The notes beneath the pieces are model-generated. The model searched no databases. It saw only the letters and a list, made by a program, of their open reading frames with translations, and had not been told where the DNA came from. A stretch of 28,085 nt of DNA from NCBI GenBank assembly GCA_002696025.1, contig NZQU01000079.1, positions 1 to 28,085 of the forward strand, given 5' to 3'. This document shows positions 7,152 through 14,711 of the stretch, one piece after another; the first letter of the stretch is position 1, and the number at the start of each line of letters is the position of its first letter. The position numbers and the translations under genes were made by a program. The stretch comes from Crocinitomicaceae bacterium. Lineage in GTDB: Bacteria; Bacteroidota; Bacteroidia; Flavobacteriales_D; Crocinitomicaceae.

Positions 7152-8597
7152 ATGGCATTAAAACAATTTCTTTCACAAAAACAAGACCAGCGATTATCGC
7201 CTCAACAAATTCAATTGATGAAATTGCTTCAAGTTCCAACAATGGAATTGGAACAACGAATCAAACAAGAAATAGAAGAAAATCCGGCCCTTGAAGAAGG
7301 TAAGGAACAAAATGAGGATGAATTTGAAAATCAACAAGAAGATACTGATTCAGAAAGTGAACAGGAAGACTTTGATATTTCTGATTATCTAGATGATGAT
7401 CATGCCGATTATAAAACCAAAGCGAAAAACCAATCTAAAGATGAAGACGAAAGAGCCATCCCTCTTTCTGGTGAACAAACATTTAGAGAGCGACTATCTA
7501 AGCAATTGTATATGTTATCGCTTTCTAATCTAGAAACAGTAATTGCTGAAACAATTATTGGAAACCTTGACGAATCAGGATATTTAAGCAGAGAAATAGA
7601 TGCCATAGTAGATGACATTGTTTTTAGCCAAGGAATAGAAATTGAAGAAGGAGAAGTTACTAATGTTTTAAATAAGATACAAAGCTTAGATCCAGCTGGA
7701 ATAGGAGCACGTGATTTAAAAGAATGCCTTTTACTTCAGATAAATAGAAATCTTAAAGGTAATATATCACGCTTTACTGCAAAAAAAATATTGGAAAACC
7801 ATTTTGAAGAATTCACCAAAAAACATTATCAAAAAATCATTAAAAAGCTAGATATAAGTGAAGAAGATCTTAAAGATGCAATTAATGAAATCTTAAAACT
7901 AAATCCAAAGCCTGGAGGTTCATCAAGAGAAGCCGCAAGAAATATTCAGCAAATTATTCCTGATTTTAGAATCATGGAAATCGACGGAAAATTAGAGCTG
8001 ACTCTTAATGGAAGAAATGCTCCTGAGTTGAAGGTAAGTGGCGATTATAAAGTAATGTTAAAAAATTACTCGGATGGTGCCAAAACATCAAAATCGGATA
8101 AGGATGCGCTTGTGTTCGTTAAGAAAAAATTAGACAGCGCAAAGTGGTTTATTGATGCCATCAAGCAAAGACAAAACACCCTTTTACTTACCATGAACTC
8201 AATCATGGAATATCAACATTCATTTTTTCTTTCTGGTGATGAGACTCAATTGAAACCAATGATATTGAAAGATATTGCTGATATAGTTAAAATGGACATT
8301 TCAACCATTTCAAGAGTTGCAAACAGCAAGCACGTACAAACGAGTTTTGGTGTATACTCTTTAAAATATTTTTTCTCTGAATCTCTTTCCACTGAATCTG
8401 GAGAAGAAGTTTCAACTAGAGAAGTTAAGAGCATTTTATCTGATGCTGTAGATTCAGAAAACAAAAGAAAACCTTTGCCAGACGAAAAGCTAATGCAACT
8501 ACTTAGAGACAAAGGGTACAATATCGCTAGAAGAACTGTTGCAAAATATAGAGAGCAGCTTAACATTCCGGTTGCTCGTCTTAGAAAGCAATTATAG
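7152..8597 (+). CDS. rpoN: RNA polymerase sigma-54 factor
   Basis: Sigma-54 directs RNA polymerase to -24/-12 promoters that need AAA+ activators. The 481-residue protein has a glutamine- and leucine-rich region I (LSPQQIQLMKLLQVPTMELE, residues about 16-35), an acidic region II (about 50-95), the core-binding domain, the helix-turn-helix around DISTISRVANSKHVQT, and the diagnostic RpoN box ARRTVAKYRE at 459-468. The ATG at 7152 gives the standard MALKQFLSQKQ start. The upstream 110 bp are AT-rich; a TAATTTTG octamer at 7071-7078 is a possible promoter box but lies 73 bp away. The stop codon overlaps the next gene by one base. No sigma-54 activator is encoded in the window. Confidence 0.98.
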   Translation: MALKQFLSQKQDQRLSPQQIQLMKLLQVPTMELEQRIKQEIEENPALEEGKEQNEDEFENQQEDTDSESEQEDFDISDYLDDDHADYKTKAKNQSKDEDERAIPLSGEQTFRERLSKQLYMLSLSNLETVIAETIIGNLDESGYLSREIDAIVDDIVFSQGIEIEEGEVTNVLNKIQSLDPAGIGARDLKECLLLQINRNLKGNISRFTAKKILENHFEEFTKKHYQKIIKKLDISEEDLKDAINEILKLNPKPGGSSREAARNIQQIIPDFRIMEIDGKLELTLNGRNAPELKVSGDYKVMLKNYSDGAKTSKSDKDALVFVKKKLDSAKWFIDAIKQRQNTLLLTMNSIMEYQHSFFLSGDETQLKPMILKDIADIVKMDISTISRVANSKHVQTSFGVYSLKYFFSESLSTESGEEVSTREVKSILSDAVDSENKRKPLPDEKLMQLLRDKGYNIARRTVAKYREQLNIPVARLRKQL

Positions 8598-9241
8598 TGA
8601 ACAAAATATGCCAAATTATCTCATGGGTTTTCCTACCTTTTTCCATGCCTATTTATGCATTGTTAATCGCATTTTATGTGGAATCATATAGCTTTAAATC
8701 TTTCAATTACAACTTGTGGATTTTAAACGAAGAGGCTAAATCTGCTTTACTTTCAATATTCTTTGTTTTTACTGTTATCGCACCAGGGCTTTCTTATGTT
8801 TTTCTAAGAAAACAAAACATCATAACAAGTATTGAAATGGATGAAAGAAAAGAACGATTTGTTCCCATTTCTATTATGCTTTTATATTGTTTGGCATTAT
8901 TTGTTTTGATGTTTTTCAAGTTAGGATCAAGTGAATTCCCTAAAATTATTTATCTATTTCCTTTGTCTGGAGCCTTTTCTGCTTTATTAATGCTTGGCAT
9001 TAATAATTTTATAAAAATCAGCCTTCATGCTTGTGGCGCAGGTATCTTTTTAGGGTTTTTATTAGCCTATTTTGGTCATCTTAGTTTTTATAATTTCATA
9101 ATAATACCACTCAGCATTATTTTATGTGGAGTCATCTTATCTGCAAGATTTTATTTGCAAAAGCATAATTTAATCGAATTAACAGCAGGCTTTTTTACAG
9201 GCTTATCTACCACATTTGTGTTTTGCTATTGTTTAAATTGA
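8597..9241 (+). CDS. Integral membrane protein downstream of rpoN, possibly PAP2-like
   Basis: This 214-residue protein is mostly hydrophobic, with about six membrane segments (roughly 7-28, 48-68, 87-105, 115-133, 140-160 and 163-182, plus a hydrophobic C-terminal stretch). The cytoplasmic-looking loop DERKERFVP and the later HNLIELTAGFF segment resemble membrane proteins found next to rpoN and asnS in Bacteroidota that are often labelled PAP2-like. I cannot see the full phosphatase signature, so enzymatic function is doubtful. The start is GTG at 8597, sharing one base with the rpoN stop (TAGTG), which implies translational coupling; the nearest ATG at 8608 is out of frame. It ends 11 bp from the convergent protease gene with no evident terminator. 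Confidence 0.72.
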   Translation: MNKICQIISWVFLPFSMPIYALLIAFYVESYSFKSFNYNLWILNEEAKSALLSIFFVFTVIAPGLSYVFLRKQNIITSIEMDERKERFVPISIMLLYCLALFVLMFFKLGSSEFPKIIYLFPLSGAFSALLMLGINNFIKISLHACGAGIFLGFLLAYFGHLSFYNFIIIPLSIILCGVILSARFYLQKHNLIELTAGFFTGLSTTFVFCYCLN

Positions 9242-9252
9242 ACCGCACTGAG

Positions 9253-10572
9253 TTATTTGACAAGGAGCTTCTTTATTTTAAATTTATTACCAACATTAAC
9301 TTTGATAAAATAAACCCCTCTATTTAATTTACTTATATCTAAAATAGATTTGGGTTGTATTTGACTTGACAAATAAATTGTTTTTCCATTGATATCTTTA
9401 AGCTCAACAGATAATTTTCCGCCACCATCAGGTAAAAATATATGGACTAAATCATTTGCAGGGTTTGGATATATTTGGAAATCAAAAGTCAATTCATGTT
9501 GACCAGTATTGTCATTTAACAATCCCACACGTTCATTTTCCAACACATTTCTTATGAAATCTGACTGCATCTGTGTCCACATGTTTTTACAGGTTTCTTC
9601 AGAATAATCCATATGATTTTCAATCAAATCTGGCAAATCAACCCCCACTGAATCAGTACACGTATTGAGTGTTGTATCACAATTATTATTACTTTGAGCA
9701 CCCTGATTTGGAGTATCTATAATTCCATCATCCTCTCCGCAACTACTTCCACCAAAAATTCCGCCGCCATCTCCCCAAATGTGTCTCATTCCGAAATAAT
9801 GCCCCACCTCATGAGTTGCTGTTCGTCCGTTAATAACAAAACTCCCTCCCGCTCCATTATTAAATGGATTGGGATTATTCCTGCCAACAGCTCTATAATC
9901 AAGGACAACTCCATCAAGATCAGGTGATGGTGCCTGTGACCCTGCAGGCCAATTTGACAAACCTGCTGGAGGGTAAGCATATCCAAATAAAGCCCCAAAA
10001 AAGCTTTCTAATTTACAGATCCAAATATTTAAGTATTGATCTGTATTCCAGGCATCTGAGCCTCCATTTGCAGTTTGCTTTACATTGTCGGGCAAACCTG
10101 TTAAACCAACAGAAAAAGATGATGTTGTTGGAACTCTAATGATTTGTACAAGGTTGAATTTAATATTTGGATTTCCTGCGATAGGCATAAAAATAGACCT
10201 TAGATTATTTGAATCTGCATTTAGCCTTTGAAAATCTTCATTTAAAACTTCTATTTGAGAATAAATAACACTATCCGGTAGGTTTTCTTCTGATGTCTGG
10301 TGAACAACATGAACAACAACACTTACTTCGTGCAAAATATTTTTGTTATACGATTGATTGTCTCTTGATTTATTTTCCTGAAAAACCTTGCTAACTTGTT
10401 CAGAATATCCAGGATATTGATTTTCCATTGTTTTCATGACCAGCAACTGATCATTAATAACACCATTAGCATTAACCAATTCATCTTTAAAAATGTCAGT
10501 GCTTAATTGTTGTGAAAATAAATTATTATAAGCTATTGCAAACAGAAGTAATCCAATGTAGTGTAATTTCAT
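9253..10572 (-). CDS. Secreted pappalysin-like (M43) zinc metalloprotease with T9SS C-terminal domain
   Basis: The 439-residue product is an exported protease. It has an N-terminal signal peptide (about 1-20, ending near FSQ), a propeptide-like region, then the zinc motif HEVGHYFGMRH with H254, E255, H258 and H264. Downstream, an NHMDYS segment fits the Met-turn, and several cysteines (SSCGEDDG, NNCD, NTCTD) surround the site as in M43B cytophagalysin-type enzymes. The last 75 or so residues form a type A sorting domain: FQIYPNPAND, then KDINGKTIY, NRGVYFIKV and the final KKLLVK. This tail directs crossing of the outer membrane by the type IX system. The substrate is unknown. It is divergent from the pseudouridine synthase gene. 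Confidence 0.92.
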   Translation of the reverse strand: MKLHYIGLLLFAIAYNNLFSQQLSTDIFKDELVNANGVINDQLLVMKTMENQYPGYSEQVSKVFQENKSRDNQSYNKNILHEVSVVVHVVHQTSEENLPDSVIYSQIEVLNEDFQRLNADSNNLRSIFMPIAGNPNIKFNLVQIIRVPTTSSFSVGLTGLPDNVKQTANGGSDAWNTDQYLNIWICKLESFFGALFGYAYPPAGLSNWPAGSQAPSPDLDGVVLDYRAVGRNNPNPFNNGAGGSFVINGRTATHEVGHYFGMRHIWGDGGGIFGGSSCGEDDGIIDTPNQGAQSNNNCDTTLNTCTDSVGVDLPDLIENHMDYSEETCKNMWTQMQSDFIRNVLENERVGLLNDNTGQHELTFDFQIYPNPANDLVHIFLPDGGGKLSVELKDINGKTIYLSSQIQPKSILDISKLNRGVYFIKVNVGNKFKIKKLLVK

Positions 10573-10610
10573 TTGAAAATCATTTAACTTTATCCTTATA
10601 AATTTAGATA

Positions 10611-10618
10611 TAATTTTG
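10611..10618 (+). promoter_or_regulatory. Candidate -7 promoter box for the pseudouridine synthase gene
   Basis: TAATTTTG matches TAnnTTTG exactly and ends 27 bp before the ATG at 10646. It overlaps the TTG at 10616, which argues against that TTG being the translation start. No good -33 TTG is seen at the usual distance. Confidence 0.4.
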
Positions 10619-10645
10619 AATCATAACATTCAATCATCAAACTCA

Positions 10646-11314
10646 ATGGACATATCGGTCTTATATGAAGACAATCATCTCATTGTTTTAAATAAAAAAC
10701 CTGGAGATTTAACTCAAGGTGACAAGACAAAGGATTTGCCACTACCCGATATAGTAAAACAGTATTTGAAGCATAAGTATAATAAGCCCGGAAATGTGTT
10801 TTGTGGCGTTGTTCATAGGCTTGATAGACCAACTAGTGGGGTTTTATTATTTGCAAAAACCAGCAAGGCTCTTGAAAGAATGAATCAGCAGTTTCGTTTA
10901 AAAGAAACAATTAAGACCTATTGGGCAATTGTAGAAAAAAAAGAAATAAACAGAGAAGGTCGACTGCTTCATTATTTGAAAAAGAATTCTGCAAAAAACA
11001 AATCGTATTGTGTAGATAAAAATACAAAAGGTGCAAAAGAGGCCATTTTAAATTACAAGATAATCAAGGAACTTGACAATTACTTTGTGATGGAAATAAT
11101 TCTAGAGACAGGACGTCATCACCAAATCAGAACACAACTTGCCTCGATTGGATGTAGAATTAAAGGAGACCTTAAATACGGCGCCAAAAGATCTAATAAA
11201 AATGGCTCTATATCCTTACATGCAAAAAAACTAGAATTTACTCATCCGGTATCTAAAGAACACATTTGTATTGATGCTCCTTTACCTGAGGATGACATTT
11301 GGAATCAACAATAA
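10646..11314 (+). CDS. RluA-family RNA pseudouridine synthase
   Basis: This 222-residue enzyme isomerises uridine to pseudouridine in rRNA or tRNA. The catalytic motif HRLDRPTSG carries the aspartate nucleophile at residue 60; the later GRHHQIRTQLA and GDLKYG segments are also diagnostic of the family. It lacks an N-terminal S4 domain, so it is closer to the RluA/TruC size class than to RluC or RluD; the target nucleotide cannot be assigned. I place the start at the ATG at 10646, giving MDISVLYEDNHL, which matches the family N terminus. A TTG at 10616 would add ten polar residues and lies inside the likely promoter box. A hairpin terminator follows immediately. Confidence 0.92.
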   Translation: MDISVLYEDNHLIVLNKKPGDLTQGDKTKDLPLPDIVKQYLKHKYNKPGNVFCGVVHRLDRPTSGVLLFAKTSKALERMNQQFRLKETIKTYWAIVEKKEINREGRLLHYLKKNSAKNKSYCVDKNTKGAKEAILNYKIIKELDNYFVMEIILETGRHHQIRTQLASIGCRIKGDLKYGAKRSNKNGSISLHAKKLEFTHPVSKEHICIDAPLPEDDIWNQQ

Positions 11315-11316
11315 AA

Positions 11317-11343
11317 AAAGCCCGGTTGGTTTATCCGGGCTTT
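11317..11343. terminator. Bidirectional hairpin terminator
   Basis: The arms AAAGCCCGG (11317-11325) and CCGGGCTTT (11335-11343) form a 9-bp stem with a 9-nt loop. Read on the minus strand it is followed by a run of seven U, so it is strongest as the terminator of the small T9SS-tail gene. On the plus strand it starts 2 bp after the pseudouridine synthase stop but has only three U. Confidence 0.9.
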
Positions 11344-11367
11344 AATTATGAGAGACTACTTATAGTT

Positions 11368-11718
11368 TCATTTGTTAGCCACTAAAAGTTTCTTTGTTAT
11401 TAATACTTCGTCTTTTGACTTGAAGTTTATTGTATAAATTCCTTCTGTTAAATCATTTAAATGAAGTGATTTTGCATCTAAAACTGGAATCGATGGCATG
11501 AACTGACCGTTTGAAGAAATGATCTCGATATAATCAATTGAACCTTCTTCCCATTTTAACATTGCTTTTCCTTCTGATAGATTCGGGTATACTGATACGC
11601 TAACTCTATCCTTAACGCCGTCATCAGTTATTTCCATTTGTGAAAATGCTGCTGGTGCTAAAAACATTAGTAGTGTAAAAGTTAATGTAATTTTGCTTAA
11701 AGTTTTTAGAGTTTTCAT
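11368..11718 (-). CDS. Mini exported protein consisting mainly of a T9SS-like C-terminal domain
   Basis: The 116-residue product has a clear signal peptide (residues 1-26, hydrophobic TLLMFLAPAAFS, then Q27) and a mature chain of only about 90 residues. That chain looks like a type A sorting domain: VSVYPNLSEGKAML near its start, an internal IEIISSNGQ strand, LTEGIYTINF, and the closing ITKKLLVANK. No catalytic or binding domain precedes the tail. The ATG at 11718 is chosen because it sits directly before the signal peptide; the frame is open for another 63 codons upstream but that stretch is intergenic regulatory DNA. It is divergent from the bacilliredoxin gene and ends in a strong terminator. 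Function is unknown; it may be a T9SS substrate or a surface peptide. Confidence 0.75.
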   Translation of the reverse strand: MKTLKTLSKITLTFTLLMFLAPAAFSQMEITDDGVKDRVSVSVYPNLSEGKAMLKWEEGSIDYIEIISSNGQFMPSIPVLDAKSLHLNDLTEGIYTINFKSKDEVLITKKLLVANK

Positions 11719-11834
11719 GGTATTTGGTTTTATATAATTTAGTGTTTTTTTTCGTTTACAATTCAAAGATGAGGCATTTATCTTCTTAATTCGACTTTTT
11801 ATATAATCAATAGGGCAATTTAGGGGTTCGTACA

Positions 11835-11883
11835 TAGGGAAAACTACGTAGTTTCCTAAACCGTCTACGTATAAACACGTAGA
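11835..11883. promoter_or_regulatory. Clustered CTACGT dyads, candidate operator
   Basis: Within 49 bp there are two inverted repeats built on one motif. The first is the perfect 14-bp palindrome AAACTACGTAGTTT (11841-11854), embedded in a longer imperfect dyad (TAGGGAAAA at the left, TTTCCTA at the right, 11835-11858). The second is TCTACGT (11864-11870) and ACGTAGA (11877-11883) around a 6-nt loop. The second dyad ends directly at the predicted -33 TTG of the bacilliredoxin gene. This arrangement fits a binding site for a dimeric regulator serving one or both divergent genes. The regulator is not known. Confidence 0.55.
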
Positions 11884-11914
11884 TTGATATTTATATAATA
11901 AAACCATACTTTTG
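11884..11914 (+). promoter_or_regulatory. Bacteroidota-type promoter of the bacilliredoxin gene
   Basis: TTG (11884-11886), a 20-bp spacer and TACTTTTG (11907-11914) match the -33/-7 pattern of Bacteroidota. The box ends 15 bp before the ATG at 11930, giving a very short leader. Confidence 0.65.
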
Positions 11915-11929
11915 TAAAAAAATTAAATT

Positions 11930-12343
11930 ATGTACCCTGAAGAACTAGTTATACCAATGAAAAACGATCTAACATCAGTTGGATTTGTTGATTTAAACTC
12001 CGCTGACCTAGTAGACAATATGATAGAAAATGAATCTGACACCCTTTTATTGGTTGTTAATTCAGTATGTGGATGTGCTGCAGGAAATATGCGGCCTGGA
12101 GTGAAACTTTCATTAAACAATGAAAAAACTCCTACATCTATGGGAACTGTTTTTGCAGGATTTGATACTGAAGCTACAGCTCAGGCAAGAAGATATTTTT
12201 TACCTTTTCCTCCATCATCACCCTCAATAGGTTTATTTAAAGGAGGTAAATTGGTTCATTTTATTGAAAGACATCACATAGAAGGTGCAAGCCCTCAAAT
12301 GATTGCAGAAAACTTAGCATCTGCCTTTAATGAGTTTTGCTAA
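11930..12343 (+). CDS. Bacilliredoxin, BrxA/BrxB (YphP/YqiW) family
   Basis: The 137-residue cytosolic protein matches the bacilliredoxin family over its full length: NSVCGCAAGNMRPG with the active-site C47-G48-C49, then FPPSSPSIGLFKGGKLVHF and the closing HHIEGASPQMIAENL. In Firmicutes these proteins remove bacillithiol from S-bacillithiolated proteins after oxidative stress; whether this organism makes bacillithiol is not shown by the window. The CGC signature is the form seen in the family. It has its own TTG/TACTTTTG promoter and a dyad-rich region upstream, suggesting regulation. It converges with the amidotransferase-like gene, 4 bp away, with no visible terminator between them. Confidence 0.95.
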   Translation: MYPEELVIPMKNDLTSVGFVDLNSADLVDNMIENESDTLLLVVNSVCGCAAGNMRPGVKLSLNNEKTPTSMGTVFAGFDTEATAQARRYFLPFPPSSPSIGLFKGGKLVHFIERHHIEGASPQMIAENLASAFNEFC

Positions 12344-12347
12344 TCGC

Positions 12348-13091
12348 TTATTTATTATTGATAGCTTTCATAAAGCCATTCCTTATTCTTTTGCTGCACT
12401 CTGATTTCATTCTTTCAGGATGAAACTGAACAGCTACTATATAGGGATGCAAGTATGAATTATAAACTACTGCCTCAGCAACACCATCTGAAGTCTTTGC
12501 AATAATAGTAAGCCCCTCTGCCAATCGATCAATGCATTGATGATGATTGCTATTTACCTCAACTTTGTTAAGCTCAGGGTTAAATATCTGTGGCGCTTTC
12601 TTATTTATGGTTACCTCATGAATTGTTTTTCCAGGGCTTCTGTGAATAACTGATGTCCCTATATATGAAGGAATATCAGGTGTAAGTGTTCCCCCTAAAG
12701 CTACATTGGTCATCTGCATCCCTCTACAAATACCTAGTAAAGGCATCTTTTTTTCATAAGCATAATGGAACAAAACTTGTTCTACAGAATCTCTTTTGTG
12801 GTTAATTGTTCCACAAACCTTTTGATAGTCAGGGTGTCCATATATCTCTGGGTTTATATCTTCGCCTCCAGTTAATAAAATACCATCTGCAATTTGCAAT
12901 AAACTATCTAAATTATCACAGGATATTGCCTCTACTAAATTTATTTTTCTGTTTTTTTTCTTCATCCATTTTTGATAAGATTTGGATGAATTATACACAG
13001 AAAGGACCACTGTTTTCTTTTCAACATTGCGTACAGTTGTGCATGAATAAAGGAAAACAAAAATTAATAAGTAGATATATTTATGAAACAT
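12348..13091 (-). CDS. Exported class I amidotransferase-like (peptidase C26, PuuD-type) lipoprotein
   Basis: The fold is that of gamma-glutamyl-GABA hydrolase and related class I glutamine amidotransferase domains. The GILLTGGEDINPEIYG segment precedes the nucleophile elbow GICRGMQ (C122), and the catalytic pair lies in QFHPE (H224 and E226). Unusually, the 247-residue protein starts with a hydrophobic signal and lipobox, FLYSC, placing a lipidated cysteine at residue 17, so it would act outside the cytoplasm. It may hydrolyse gamma-glutamyl compounds in the periplasm, but the substrate is inferred from the family only. The ATG at 13091 is the only start in front of the signal sequence. No operon partner is evident. 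Confidence 0.88.
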   Translation of the reverse strand: MFHKYIYLLIFVFLYSCTTVRNVEKKTVVLSVYNSSKSYQKWMKKKNRKINLVEAISCDNLDSLLQIADGILLTGGEDINPEIYGHPDYQKVCGTINHKRDSVEQVLFHYAYEKKMPLLGICRGMQMTNVALGGTLTPDIPSYIGTSVIHRSPGKTIHEVTINKKAPQIFNPELNKVEVNSNHHQCIDRLAEGLTIIAKTSDGVAEAVVYNSYLHPYIVAVQFHPERMKSECSKRIRNGFMKAINNK

Positions 13092-13169
13092 AAATGTGTT
13101 TTTATTGTTATTCTAGTGAACTAAATATTTGGGTATAAAAATAAAACATAGTTCGGATTAAATAATTTA

Positions 13170-13177
13170 TACCTTTG
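13170..13177 (+). promoter_or_regulatory. Candidate -7 promoter box for the desaturase gene
   Basis: TACCTTTG matches TAnnTTTG exactly and ends 42 bp before the desaturase ATG. A TTG at the standard distance is missing, so only the -7 part is supported. Confidence 0.5.
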
Positions 13178-13219
13178 CACTAAATTAAGAATATTATTTT
13201 CTATTAAAACAAGAAAATT

Positions 13220-14323
13220 ATGAACGTCTCTCGTCCAGTATTCAATCGTGAAAAACATGCTGAGTTTTTTACGGTTTTGAAAAAAAGAGTAAATCTATAT
13301 TTTGATCAAAAAAACATAACTAAATATGGCAATTGGAAAATGTTAGTTAAAACTATTTTCATGTTGACCCTGTTTTTAACTCCATACTTTTTCCTTGTTA
13401 CTGGGTTTATTGAAAACTATTGGATCGTATTTGGAATGTGGTTTATCATGGGTATAGGTAAATCAGGCATTGGACTTAGTATTATGCATGATGCCAACCA
13501 CGGTGTTTTGTCAAAATACAAAACAATCAACACAATGATGGAGGCAACAATGAACTTTGTTGGTGGAAACTCATCAATGTGGAAGAAAAAACACAATGTT
13601 TTACACCATACATTTACAAATGTAGATGGACATGATGATGATATTGATGCTCCAGGTATTTTGCGTTTTTCTCCTCACAAACCACTTAAAAAAATACACA
13701 AATACCAACACATATACGCATGGTTTATTTATTCATTGCTAACTCTCATGTGGATTAGTTATAGTGACTTTAAAAGTGTCTTCATTTTTAAAAAAGAAGG
13801 ATTAATAAGAAACAAGAAAGATTTTAGGAAAGAATTTTTTCAGGTTACTGCTTGGAAGTTAATCTATTTTGCGTACCTACTTGTTATTCCGTTAATTTTT
13901 TCAAGTGTTCCTTTTTGGATTACATTGATTGGATTTGTTATTATGCACTTGGTTACAGGATTTGTTCTTAGCGTTATTTTTCAATTGGCACATGTAATGC
14001 CTGACTGCGACTTTCCCCTTCCAAATCTTAGTGGAAAAATAGACAACAACTGGGCTGTACACCAATTAGCTACTACAGCTAATTTTGCGCCAAAAAACAA
14101 GATCATGTCATGGTTTGTTGGAGGGCTTAATTACCAAGTTGAACACCACCTTTTTACTAATATTAGCCATGTTCACTATCCTGCAATATCTAAAATTGTC
14201 AAAAAGACAGCTATAGAATATGGGATACCTTATTACAGTGAAGACAGATTTTTCAAAGCACTTAAAAAACATGCTTCAATGCTTAAATCTCTTGGGAGAA
14301 AAGAAACATTGGCTGTAGATTAG
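13220..14323 (+). CDS. Membrane fatty-acid (acyl-CoA/acyl-lipid) desaturase
   Basis: The 367-residue integral membrane protein is a di-iron fatty-acid desaturase. Its three histidine boxes are HDANH (H90-H94), HNVLHH (H125-H130) and QVEHH (residues 306-310). The glutamine in the third box and the following LFTNISHVHYP are features of the front-end or linoleoyl-CoA-type branch, although no cytochrome b5 domain is fused. Hydrophobic segments lie near 45-85, 170-190 and 215-255. It would insert a double bond in acyl chains and adjust membrane fluidity; the position and substrate cannot be told. The DUF2237 gene follows after 11 bp, so both are likely on one transcript. Confidence 0.93.
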   Translation: MNVSRPVFNREKHAEFFTVLKKRVNLYFDQKNITKYGNWKMLVKTIFMLTLFLTPYFFLVTGFIENYWIVFGMWFIMGIGKSGIGLSIMHDANHGVLSKYKTINTMMEATMNFVGGNSSMWKKKHNVLHHTFTNVDGHDDDIDAPGILRFSPHKPLKKIHKYQHIYAWFIYSLLTLMWISYSDFKSVFIFKKEGLIRNKKDFRKEFFQVTAWKLIYFAYLLVIPLIFSSVPFWITLIGFVIMHLVTGFVLSVIFQLAHVMPDCDFPLPNLSGKIDNNWAVHQLATTANFAPKNKIMSWFVGGLNYQVEHHLFTNISHVHYPAISKIVKKTAIEYGIPYYSEDRFFKALKKHASMLKSLGRKETLAVD

Positions 14324-14334
14324 ATTATCAAATA

Positions 14335-14709
14335 ATGAATCATAACGTTTTTGGAGAACCACTAATTGTTTGTAGCAATAGCCCTCTTACAGGTTATTTT
14401 AGAAATGGTTGCTGCGACACTGATGAATCAGATGCAGGTATGCACACGGTTTGTGTTGTTGCAAGTGAAGAATTTTTAACTTTTTCAAAAAAAGTTGGAA
14501 ACGATTTATCTACGCCAATTCCAGAATGGCATTTTGAAGGTGTTAAACCTGGAGATAGATGGTGTTTGTGCGCACTAAGATGGAAACAAGCACATGACAA
14601 TGGTTATGCTCCGAAAGTAGTATTAGAGGCTACAAATGAAAAAACACTTGATGTGATTCCTATTGAAGATTTGATATCACATGCTTTTAAAGCCCCTCTA
14701 AAAAAATAA
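14335..14709 (+). CDS. DUF2237 family protein
   Basis: This 124-residue protein matches the conserved DUF2237 family along its whole length: NVFGEPLIVCSNSPLTGYFR, the GCCDT and HTVCVV cysteine segments, FSKKVGNDLSTPIPEW, and GDRWCLCALRW. The family is widespread in bacteria, is cytosolic and has no established function; the conserved cysteines could bind metal or be redox active, which is speculation. It follows the desaturase gene by 11 bp and converges with the carboxyltransferase gene 2 bp away, so it presumably depends on the desaturase promoter. Confidence 0.93.
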   Translation: MNHNVFGEPLIVCSNSPLTGYFRNGCCDTDESDAGMHTVCVVASEEFLTFSKKVGNDLSTPIPEWHFEGVKPGDRWCLCALRWKQAHDNGYAPKVVLEATNEKTLDVIPIEDLISHAFKAPLKK

Positions 14710-14711
14710 AA

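Noticed and set aside
9786..10139. Overlapping open frames on both strands inside the protease gene
   Set aside because: They overlap the zinc-site region of the clearly coding M43 protease and show no protein family features of their own.
10616..10645. TTG start ten codons upstream of the pseudouridine synthase ATG
   Set aside because: It lies within the TAATTTTG promoter box and adds residues that do not fit the family N terminus.
11719..11907. In-frame N-terminal extension of the mini T9SS-tail protein
   Set aside because: The extension would place a signal peptide in the middle of the protein and covers the palindromic control DNA; the ATG at 11718 is the natural start.
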